A stretch of 64,000 nucleotides of DNA. It comes from an uncultured Fibrobacter sp. Lineage in GTDB: Bacteria > Fibrobacterota > Fibrobacteria > Fibrobacterales > Fibrobacteraceae. The translations under genes and the position numbers were made by a program. Below are positions 1 through 6,659 of the stretch, in pieces. The notes beneath the pieces are model-generated. The model was not told the DNA's origin, did no database searches, and worked only from the letters and a program-made list of their open reading frames with translations. The stretch's first letter is position 1, and each line of letters begins with the position of its first letter. Location: contig NZ_CAMZCS010000015.1 in the NCBI RefSeq assembly GCF_947305105.1, positions 1 to 64,000 of the forward strand, written 5' to 3'.

Positions 1-109
1 GGGCCGTCACTAAGCACATCTCCGATTCCTTCAATCTGCCCGGCGGCCTCTCGGGCCTCCGTCCCAGTCCCGTTCGGCCGTTCAGGCGTCTCGTTCGTGG
101 GTGAGGCCA
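1..109 (-). other. 5' part of a leftward transcript, probably a stable-RNA leader
   Basis: This GC-rich stretch lies directly downstream, on the minus strand, of a consensus promoter at 110-137 and contains several short self-complementary segments. No start codon with a ribosome binding site is seen. All that can be said is that it is transcribed out of the window. A promoter this close to consensus with an A/T-rich upstream tract is typical of rRNA or tRNA operons, so a leader of such an operon is my inference. No mature 16S 5' end is recognisable in the 109 bases present. A short plus-strand frame (3-104) is also open but has no visible start. Confidence 0.35.
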
Positions 110-137
110 ATTATAGAATTTTCAGGGAGAATGTCAA
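110..137 (-). promoter_or_regulatory. Consensus sigma70 promoter reading leftward
   Basis: On the minus strand a perfect -35 TTGACA (132-137) and a perfect -10 TATAAT (110-115) are separated by 16 bases. Upstream (141-180) is an almost pure A/T tract resembling an UP element. It points out of the window, away from the symporter gene, and is the strongest promoter match seen here. Confidence 0.8.
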
Positions 138-258
138 GGGGTTTTTTGAAAAAAAATGAATTTTTTTAATTTTTTTTGAATTGACCGGAAATAATCCACG
201 TTATATCCAGCTTATCAACATATTGTCAACGTTTATCGTTTTTATTCGCATTTTCGCA

Positions 259-1614
259 TTATTTGGAAACACGCCCAAACGCCAATATAATGGCATTCAC
301 AGCGAACGCAGCGACCATAAGTATATCTCCCGTGTGCGCACCAAGCGTTCCAGGCAGCGCAGGGCACAGTTTTCCGGCCAAAGCAAGCGCGCCGCCAGCG
401 ACAATAGCCGCCGCAACGAACCTCGGCTTGGCCCTAAGCCCGAGAAGCCCCCATAATATAGGGACAGTGAACGCGCCCGCATATACAGCAAGCGCAAGCA
501 GCAACGTGCCGATGATGTCGGTAAATACAAGCGCAAGCAACAGCGCCACGATACCGTTCAAAAGAATCACGATGCGCGCACGCGCAACGCCCGCCGAGCG
601 CTTCTCTACGCCGAACAGCCCGCAAATGATTACGGAACTGCTGAGAAGCGTAGTGTCGGCACTGCTCAAGACAACGCTGAGCAAGGCAAGTGCAAACAAC
701 GGAATGAGAAACGGCGGCAATACTTTGTCTGCAATAGCAGTGATACGCGCGCCAGACACATCGCCAAGCCCAGCACCATACACAGCCAAGAAGCCAATGA
801 CGAACGCAACCGGGATAAGCGTACAAGCCGCAAACGCAATGCCCTTCTTCGCCGTGGCCACGTCCTTCGCGCAGAACATGCGGCTAAAAATGTCGGGACC
901 CGCCGTGTACGTAGTGCCGTAAGTAAGCACCAGCAAGAACAAGTCGAACGGAGAGAAGTTTGTACTAAACGGGAACGCCGGAGCAGAAGAACCGCTCAAG
1001 AGACTATCCGCAAAGCCGACCGACGGCCCGCCCACGCCGAACAGCGCAAACCCCGCCACAAGCAACAACCCGGCAATAATCAGGCAAGCCTGGAAAAAGT
1101 CTGTACGCAAAATCGAAAGCTGCCCGCCCGCAAGCGTGTAACCCGTAAAGACAGCCGCCGCCACAATCGCCGCAGTAGTGTAGCCCATAGGAGTAAAAGT
1201 CATCAGGAGCTTTGCCGCCGCAATAATCTGGGCCGCGACAATGCCCGTCCACGCAACAGGAATCACGACGGAGGCCACCAAACGCGGACCCTTACCGTAG
1301 AGATTCTCCACCAAATCCGGAAGCGCATACTTTCCGTGACTATACGCGCGGCCCGCAAAAGGAATCAGAGCCAAGAGCCCGAGCGCCCCCACGAGCATGA
1401 ACCAGCTGGCAGCCCCGCCAAGCCTTGCGCCGGAATCCACCGCACCGATCACCGCCGACCCGCCGAGAATCGTCGCGACGAGACTCCCCGCCACCGCCTT
1501 GGCCGACGCGCCCTTGCGCGCCACGAAGAAATCAGGAACATCCTTGACACGCCGCGCACTGCGAACCGCAATCAATAAAAGGAACACGAGATAGACAATC
1601 AAGGCAATAGTCAT
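259..1614 (-). CDS. Sodium:solute symporter (SSS) family transporter
   Basis: A polytopic inner-membrane protein of about 451 residues with a dozen or more hydrophobic segments, consistent with the SSS/SLC5 fold that couples uptake to Na+. Recognisable features are the N-terminal segment followed by a DFFVARKG-like motif near residue 30, the glycine-rich SLVATILGGSAVIG stretch in the second helix, and LSSADTTLLSSS in the region of the conserved SSS serine/alanine signature. The start is placed at 1614 because GGGAG precedes that ATG; an upstream in-frame ATG has no such site. The substrate cannot be deduced. It is divergent from the lyase gene at 1697, so uptake of a degradation product is possible but unproven. 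Confidence 0.8.
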   Translation of the reverse strand: MTIALIVYLVFLLLIAVRSARRVKDVPDFFVARKGASAKAVAGSLVATILGGSAVIGAVDSGARLGGAASWFMLVGALGLLALIPFAGRAYSHGKYALPDLVENLYGKGPRLVASVVIPVAWTGIVAAQIIAAAKLLMTFTPMGYTTAAIVAAAVFTGYTLAGGQLSILRTDFFQACLIIAGLLLVAGFALFGVGGPSVGFADSLLSGSSAPAFPFSTNFSPFDLFLLVLTYGTTYTAGPDIFSRMFCAKDVATAKKGIAFAACTLIPVAFVIGFLAVYGAGLGDVSGARITAIADKVLPPFLIPLFALALLSVVLSSADTTLLSSSVIICGLFGVEKRSAGVARARIVILLNGIVALLLALVFTDIIGTLLLALAVYAGAFTVPILWGLLGLRAKPRFVAAAIVAGGALALAGKLCPALPGTLGAHTGDILMVAAFAVNAIILAFGRVSK

Positions 1615-1696
1615 AAGAATCTCCCTTTTGCAAGAAATATGCAAAAATTCCAGCGCTCCTCGCAAAAAAAGCTATAGATTAATACATAGAAACAAT

Positions 1697-2788
1697 ATGA
1701 AACGATATATATGCACCACCCTGTTTGCCGCTGCGGCCACCTTCGCACAATCCGCGCAAGGGGCCAGCGACACCGTCTCGTTTGTCGACTTCGAAAACCG
1801 CGAAGTCGGCGTGTACGGCAATGCAGAAGCAAAAGAAGACTTCAAGCGCAACGACTACGACAAAAGTTGGTGGTACGCCATGGACAAGAACAATGGCGAA
1901 AATTCCAAAATCGTGTACGACGGCGAAGAACACGGCAACGTACTGCAACTCAAGTACCCCAAAGGCTGCGTGGGCCCGAGTGACAACGACACCCCTGCCT
2001 GCGCCGCGCAAATCATCCAGCCGCTCGTGAAAACCGCCGATACCATGTGGAGCGCCTACGACATATTCTTCGAAGACGGATTTGAATTCCAGCTGGGCGG
2101 CAAACTCCCCGGCCTATGCGGCGGAAAGTGCTACACCGGCAACGCCCTCCCCGAAACCGGCGACGGCTGGAGCGCACGCATCATGTGGCGCAAAGACGGC
2201 AACGCCGTGCAGCTCATCTATTTCATGGGGCAAAGCTCCGAATACGGCGACGATTTCAAGTGGGACCTGAACGGCACCATCACGCAAAAGCAGTTCACCA
2301 CCGGCACGTGGCACCGCATTGTGAACAAGGTAAGCATGAATACCATAACCGCGCCCGGCAACGGCGACAAGAACGGCCGCGTGCAGGCATGGCTCGACGG
2401 CGAACCCGTACTCGACGTAGACACGCTCAGGCTCCGCGACTACGACACCGTGAAAGTCGACAAGTTCTACCTCTCCACCTTCCACGGCGGAAGCAGCGCC
2501 GAATGGGCCCCCACCCACGACTGCTTTATACGATTCGACAACTTCACCGTTTCGACGGACTCAATTGCTGTTACAGCAAGCGCTGCCGACACCAGCGAGA
2601 CCTGCGGAGGCGAAAACTGCGGCCAAGGCACGGACCGCATCTGGACGCAACAGCAGGACCACTTTATGCAATGGCAATACCGCGCGGGAATAACGCCGGC
2701 AAGAACAGCACCCGCCAAAATGTTCCGCATCAACGGAAGCCGCCTCGGCGAGAAGAAAGCGAATTACGAAGTGAAGGTGGGAAGATAG
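1697..2788 (+). CDS. Secreted PL14-like polysaccharide lyase
   Basis: A protein of 363 residues with a Sec signal peptide (cleavage near AQGA, about residues 20-23). The core from about residue 30 to 290 carries the pattern of polysaccharide lyase family 14-type beta jelly rolls: the GGKLPGLCGG motif, GWSARIMWR, TGTWHRI, VQAWLDGEPV, STFHGGSS and WAPTHD. Family members depolymerise uronate-containing glycans such as alginate or glucuronan by beta-elimination, so an extracellular role is likely. The last 75 residues are a Cys-containing linker and a short basic tail (KMFRINGSRLG) of a kind common on Fibrobacter exported enzymes. No strong ribosome binding site is visible; the start was set by the signal peptide. 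The exact substrate is unknown. Confidence 0.7.
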   Translation: MKRYICTTLFAAAATFAQSAQGASDTVSFVDFENREVGVYGNAEAKEDFKRNDYDKSWWYAMDKNNGENSKIVYDGEEHGNVLQLKYPKGCVGPSDNDTPACAAQIIQPLVKTADTMWSAYDIFFEDGFEFQLGGKLPGLCGGKCYTGNALPETGDGWSARIMWRKDGNAVQLIYFMGQSSEYGDDFKWDLNGTITQKQFTTGTWHRIVNKVSMNTITAPGNGDKNGRVQAWLDGEPVLDVDTLRLRDYDTVKVDKFYLSTFHGGSSAEWAPTHDCFIRFDNFTVSTDSIAVTASAADTSETCGGENCGQGTDRIWTQQQDHFMQWQYRAGITPARTAPAKMFRINGSRLGEKKANYEVKVGR

Positions 2789-2817
2789 GACCTAGTTACA
2801 TTTCAACTGAAGATCCT

Positions 2818-3828
2818 TTAATTCTTCTTTATATTCCGCACCATCTTGTCGAAATCGGAATCAATCTTTTGCGTACGATTGAAAATATCGTATTCACCAA
2901 AAGCCTTTTCATCCGCCTGGTCCCTACTGATCTTCCCGTTGCCATCGAGAATGTCGTATTTTCTGAATTCAAGGAACTCATTCACGCTGGCAGCAAACTG
3001 CTGCATGTTGAATGGAATTTCGCGTTCAATCAAGTCTTCGATATAGTCAAAGTAGCCGCTCACCGCCCGCTCTAGCTGGCGAATCTGCTTTTCCGACAGA
3101 TAATTCTTGGCAATATTCACATCGCTTTTCAGCACACGACCATTCGGCGAATTTTTCCAGGTAGTCAAGCCCATATGGTCTTTTTTATGGTCAGCTCGTT
3201 CATACACAATTTCTGCCGCAGTCTGGCCCGTAATTGCGTAATGGAACTTGTTCTGGACGGTAGCAAAAAACTTTTTCGTTATTTCGGAATCCTTACTGTA
3301 ATCTATAGAGCATTCCGCAAAAATATCCGTTATCTGCTGCCAAATGCGACGTTCGCTCGCACGGATAGAGCGAACCCTTTCCAAAAGTTCCTTGAAATAG
3401 TCCTTACCAAAAACCGCCTTGCCTTGCTTAAGCCGTTCGTCATCCAGAACAAAGCCTTTTTTTATGTATTCCTTCAGGATTCCCGTTGCCCAAATGCGGA
3501 ATTTCGTCGCTTTTGCAGAATTTACGCGGTAGCCCACAGAAATGATCGCATCGAGATTGTAGAAGGATACATTGCGCTTTACAGAACGAGAACCCTCTTT
3601 TTGAACTACCGAGATTTCCTCGGTAGTTCGATTTTTTTCCAACTCTCCGCTTTCATAAACATTTTTCAAATGCAATCCAATGTTATCAGCAGAGCAATCA
3701 AACAGCTCGCTCATCGCCTTTTGCGTCAGCCAAATGGTTTCGTCCTTGACCAAAGCCATGACCTTGACATCTTCTTCTGGACTGCTATAAAGAATATATG
3801 ATATTTGTTTGGCCAATTCGTTTGACAT
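2818..3828 (-). CDS. RhuM family protein
   Basis: A protein of 336 residues matching the RhuM family first named from Salmonella pathogenicity island 3, whose biochemical role is unknown. Visible family features are the N-terminal WLTQKAMSELF helix-turn-helix-like segment (about 35-45), the KRNVSFYNLDAIISVGYRVNS block (about 85-105), FRIWATGILKEYI, and the C-terminal TGQTAAEIVYERAD and SDVNIAKNYLS motifs. It has a clear GAGGG ribosome binding site. It starts 17 bases after the AbiEi-like gene on the same strand, so the two are probably co-transcribed from the operator-bearing promoter at 4494-4533. Confidence 0.85.
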   Translation of the reverse strand: MSNELAKQISYILYSSPEEDVKVMALVKDETIWLTQKAMSELFDCSADNIGLHLKNVYESGELEKNRTTEEISVVQKEGSRSVKRNVSFYNLDAIISVGYRVNSAKATKFRIWATGILKEYIKKGFVLDDERLKQGKAVFGKDYFKELLERVRSIRASERRIWQQITDIFAECSIDYSKDSEITKKFFATVQNKFHYAITGQTAAEIVYERADHKKDHMGLTTWKNSPNGRVLKSDVNIAKNYLSEKQIRQLERAVSGYFDYIEDLIEREIPFNMQQFAASVNEFLEFRKYDILDGNGKISRDQADEKAFGEYDIFNRTQKIDSDFDKMVRNIKKN

Positions 3829-3845
3829 TACAAACCCTCTTTTCT

Positions 3846-4487
3846 CTAAATATACATTCCCGCTAAGACATATTTTGACATTTCGATTTTATTTGGAATG
3901 GGAGGAGCCTCTACCCAAACCTCCAGGTACTTTTTCAGCGTAGCAGCGACTCGAAGTTTTTTTGCGTATTCCGTAAGTTTAGGGAGGTTCCTGCCGGGGC
4001 GACGTAGATATGTCCTGAGGATTTCGGCACACACGTCCAACCCGATTTTATTGCGGTATTTGATGGCATCGCAAACAGACCGTTCCAAATCAGTGATATG
4101 AACATTGTGCCCGTGGACCTCCGCCTGTACAGTTCCAAATTCAAGCAAATGATCCGACCAGTAATACAGCGTTATCGGAGGGAATTCGGGCAGTACAAGT
4201 TTGCGCTTGCGAGGAATTGCGACGCAAAACGCATTCGGAACTTGCGTAGAAAGCTCATAATGTTCCCACGCCGAGTACATGCAAACCACACCGCCAGGAA
4301 TAAGAACATCCATATCGAGCATCGTATCTGCCAACGAGACGGGTTCCGCAAACACACCCGGACGCAGGCGAAGCAGTTCGCCCGCCTGAACCTTTTGCAA
4401 GGTTTGGTGATATTGGTAGACGCTCATGTTGTCGCGAAGCATGAACCCTTCCGTGTGGCGAATTTCCTTTCCATCATATTTGGGCAT
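3846..4487 (-). CDS. AbiEi-like antitoxin/transcriptional regulator
   Basis: A protein of about 213 residues with the layout of AbiEi/type IV antitoxin-like regulators: an N-terminal winged-helix domain (VYQYHQTLQKVQAGELLRLRPGVF), then GGVVCMYSAWEHYEL, and a C-terminal domain with VHITDLERSVCDAI and YRNKIGLDVCAEILR. AbiEi proteins repress their own operon and neutralise the nucleotidyltransferase toxin AbiEii. No AbiEii gene follows; the downstream partner is RhuM. The start is placed at the ATG ending at 4487, because the predicted transcription start falls there; an ATG two codons upstream (4493) directly abuts the -10 box. Confidence 0.7.
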   Translation of the reverse strand: MPKYDGKEIRHTEGFMLRDNMSVYQYHQTLQKVQAGELLRLRPGVFAEPVSLADTMLDMDVLIPGGVVCMYSAWEHYELSTQVPNAFCVAIPRKRKLVLPEFPPITLYYWSDHLLEFGTVQAEVHGHNVHITDLERSVCDAIKYRNKIGLDVCAEILRTYLRRPGRNLPKLTEYAKKLRVAATLKKYLEVWVEAPPIPNKIEMSKYVLAGMYI

Positions 4488-4493
4488 ATTCAT

Positions 4494-4533
4494 AATATAA
4501 CAAATCTACGGCACTTTTGCAAATATGCCGTAG
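4494..4533 (-). promoter_or_regulatory. Promoter with embedded 8-bp inverted-repeat operator of the AbiEi-RhuM operon
   Basis: A perfect inverted repeat, CTACGGCA (4506-4513) and TGCCGTAG (4526-4533), is separated by 12 bases. On the minus strand the loop holds a -35 TTGCAA (4517-4522). Seventeen bases on is a -10 TATATT (4494-4499). The arms therefore overlap the spacer and flank the -35, which fits autorepression by the AbiEi-like protein. The predicted start of transcription is at or next to the ATG at 4487, suggesting a leaderless mRNA. Confidence 0.65.
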
Positions 4534-4651
4534 AAAATTACCATTTTATCGATAGCAATGCGTATTGTTGAGATTTAGTCCATTTTCAACATTGCCTTTT
4601 GTTGGAAGTGATGTAATAAGGGTATATTTCATATTAAATATGAGGCCGACA

Positions 4652-4873
4652 ATGAAATTGAAGCTCCTGTCCATATTGTTCCTTTTGGGATGTTCACTTT
4701 CGTGGGCGTACAGCCTTCAGTACCATCCCCTATTGCTGAAGGTCAGCGACAAGAAGGGCAAGACCCTGGCAAAAGCGCTGGACGAAGTTTACGGGGACAA
4801 GATCAAAGTCAAGGACGGACGCTGCTACTTCTTCGAGAAGCAATCCAAAACGGCGAAGAAGCCGGCATCGTGA
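4652..4873 (+). CDS. Small exported protein or lipoprotein
   Basis: A product of 73 residues with a hydrophobic N-terminus ending in LLGC, a possible lipobox, followed by SWA, a possible signal peptidase I site. The mature part (about 50 residues) is basic and lysine-rich, with a repeated short pattern around KGKTLAKALDEVYGDKIKVKDG. No family is recognised. It lies 48 bases upstream of the NERD-domain gene in the same direction and may form an operon with it. In-frame ATGs also exist at 4640 and 4565; 4652 is chosen because it begins a typical signal sequence. Confidence 0.45.
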   Translation: MKLKLLSILFLLGCSLSWAYSLQYHPLLLKVSDKKGKTLAKALDEVYGDKIKVKDGRCYFFEKQSKTAKKPAS

Positions 4874-4921
4874 TCCAGGAAAGTGAATCCGGCAAAATCG
4901 TCATACAGGAAAGCCGGTAAT

Positions 4922-5524
4922 ATGATAACGATTCTCTTCATTTTAGCTGCGATTGTCTTTTGCATGTGGTTCTTCCAGAACCAGATTGTCGGGCATATCG
5001 GCGAGAACTATACGGCAAACAACATCAAGTCCGTAAGCAAGGGGATTATCTTTAAAGACGTCTATGTGGACGGGAGTCACGGGGTTCAGCAAATCGACAT
5101 CATCGCCGTAACCGAGAAGGGCGTCCTCATCGTAGAAAAGAAAACGTACATCGGGCTGATTGTCGGCAGCGCCTACGACAAGCAATGGACAGTAATCGTG
5201 AACTGGGGAAAAAAGAAGTTCTCGATGAAAAATCCTCACCACCAGAACTACGGGCACATCCAGGCGTTGTGCGAAAAGTTCCCGAAACTGAAGGACAAGT
5301 TCATCGACCTCGTGATTTTCGGGAACAACGCAAAGATGGGCGACAGAATCCCCGAAGGGACCATCCGCGACAAGGATTTTGAGAGGTACTACAAGAGCTT
5401 GCCTGCAAGACTAAACCCGACCGAAATAGAAGCGATTGCACGGGATATTGCTTCGCTCAACGCAGACCGAGCAAGGCTAAAGGCGATGCACAAGGAAAAG
5501 ATTAAGGGGATGAAGAGGGGGTAA
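4922..5524 (+). CDS. Membrane-anchored NERD-domain protein
   Basis: A product of 200 residues. It starts with one transmembrane helix (about residues 2-20), followed by a NERD (nuclease-related) domain: GENYTANNIKS, a DIIAVTEKGVLIVEKKTY block carrying the acidic and lysine residues expected of this PD-(D/E)xK-like fold, then GSAYDKQWTV. The C-terminal 40 residues are helical and basic. NERD domains are predicted to cleave or bind nucleic acid. The start at 4922 has AGGAAAG upstream. Its place between a small lipoprotein and an IetAS-like defence pair suggests, but does not prove, a role in the island. Confidence 0.7.
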   Translation: MITILFILAAIVFCMWFFQNQIVGHIGENYTANNIKSVSKGIIFKDVYVDGSHGVQQIDIIAVTEKGVLIVEKKTYIGLIVGSAYDKQWTVIVNWGKKKFSMKNPHHQNYGHIQALCEKFPKLKDKFIDLVIFGNNAKMGDRIPEGTIRDKDFERYYKSLPARLNPTEIEAIARDIASLNADRARLKAMHKEKIKGMKRG

Positions 5525-5551
5525 AAAGCCCTTCAATGCTATTTTTCACTA

Positions 5552-5595
5552 TTTGTCCCAAAATACTTGACTTTTGTCCCAAGATTATTTATATT
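5552..5595 (+). promoter_or_regulatory. Promoter with 21-bp-spaced direct repeats before the IetA-like gene
   Basis: A -35 TTGACT (5567-5572) and a -10 TATATT (5590-5595) are separated by 17 bases. The 10-mer TTTGTCCCAA occurs twice, at 5552-5561 and 5573-5582, that is 21 bases or two helical turns apart, bracketing the -35 box. This spacing is typical of tandem sites on the same DNA face for a regulator. The regulator is unknown. Confidence 0.6.
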
Positions 5596-5618
5596 GATGA
5601 GCAAGGTAGGTCAAGTCC

Positions 5619-6659
5619 ATGAAAAAGAAGAATATTATCAATCTGATTCGCTATTACGCCGAAAAAAACGATCCCGCTTTCCGCGAGGAGGCATACGAAA
5701 TTGCCCGGGATTTTGATGCTAGCGGCGATTTCCAGCTTTCAGAATACATCATGGCCCTTATGTCGAGCGCGAACGCCTTTGTGCCACAGATGCACGAAGA
5801 CCAGATGACCTTTTTCAAGAAAATGAGCCCTTCTCAAGAATCGCTCCCACTCCCCACTTCCATCGAAAAAGACATTCTCGGAATCATCAACGCCATCCAG
5901 CGGAACATGGGCATCAACAAATTCCTGTTCCAGGGAGCCCCCGGAACGGGCAAGACCGAATCTGTCCGGCAAATCGCTCGCATCTTGGAACGCGACCTGT
6001 TCTGCGTGGATTTCGACACCATCATCGACAGCAAACTCGGCCAGACGCAAAAGAACATCGCCGCACTTTTCGACGAGCTGAACCACTTTGCACACCCAGA
6101 AAAAATCCTCGTGCTGTTTGACGAAATTGACGCCATCGCACTTGACAGAACCAATTCGCAAGACCTTCGCGAAATGGGCCGCGCCACATCGGCAATCCTC
6201 AAAGGCTTCGACAACCTCAACGAGCAAATCACCATCATTGCAACGACAAACCTTTTCAAGCATTTTGACAAGGCGCTCTCCCGCCGTTTCGATTCCATTG
6301 TTGATTTCAACCGATACACGCAAGACGACCTGCAAGAAATTGCAGAATCCATTTTGAATAATTTCCTGACCAAGTTCAAGATAGCAGGACGCAACACAAG
6401 ATTGTTCTTTAAAATCATCAGCAAAAACGGAAGTCTCCCCAATCCCGGCGAACTCAAAAACATCATCAAGACTGCTGTCGCATTCAGCGATGCAAGTATC
6501 GAATGCGATTACCTTAGACGCCTGTACGAAAAATTCATTGGGCACATTCCTAGCGACCTGCAACAATTGCAAGAACAAGGCTTCACCGTCCGCGAAATTG
6601 AAATACTTTCCGGTGTATCCAAAAGTCAGGTCGCCAGAGCTCTACAAGGAGATAAATAA
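5619..6659 (+). CDS. AAA+ ATPase, IetA-like
   Basis: A protein of 346 residues. The N-terminal 85 residues are helical. The AAA+ core follows, with Walker A GAPGTGKT (about 109-116), Walker B VLFDEIDAI (about 165-173), sensor-1 ATTN and a downstream SRRFD arginine-finger-like segment. The C-terminal lid ends in a short helix-turn-helix-like segment (VREIEILSGVSKSQVARAL). The stop codon overlaps the start of the subtilisin-like gene (TAATG). An AAA ATPase translationally coupled to an S8 protease is the hallmark of IetAS, first described for plasmid exclusion and later shown to protect against phage. Assignment to that system is from architecture and order, not close sequence comparison. Confidence 0.75.
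   Translation: MKKKNIINLIRYYAEKNDPAFREEAYEIARDFDASGDFQLSEYIMALMSSANAFVPQMHEDQMTFFKKMSPSQESLPLPTSIEKDILGIINAIQRNMGINKFLFQGAPGTGKTESVRQIARILERDLFCVDFDTIIDSKLGQTQKNIAALFDELNHFAHPEKILVLFDEIDAIALDRTNSQDLREMGRATSAILKGFDNLNEQITIIATTNLFKHFDKALSRRFDSIVDFNRYTQDDLQEIAESILNNFLTKFKIAGRNTRLFFKIISKNGSLPNPGELKNIIKTAVAFSDASIECDYLRRLYEKFIGHIPSDLQQLQEQGFTVREIEILSGVSKSQVARALQGDK

Noticed and set aside
2116-3075. A 319-codon plus-strand frame spanning the lyase 3' end and the RhuM gene
   Set aside because: It is out of frame with the lyase, rich in Arg and His as expected for a shadow frame, and continues antisense through RhuM.
4494-4533. A type IV AbiEi/AbiEii toxin-antitoxin pair
   Set aside because: No AbiEii nucleotidyltransferase is encoded next to the AbiEi-like gene; the co-transcribed gene is RhuM.
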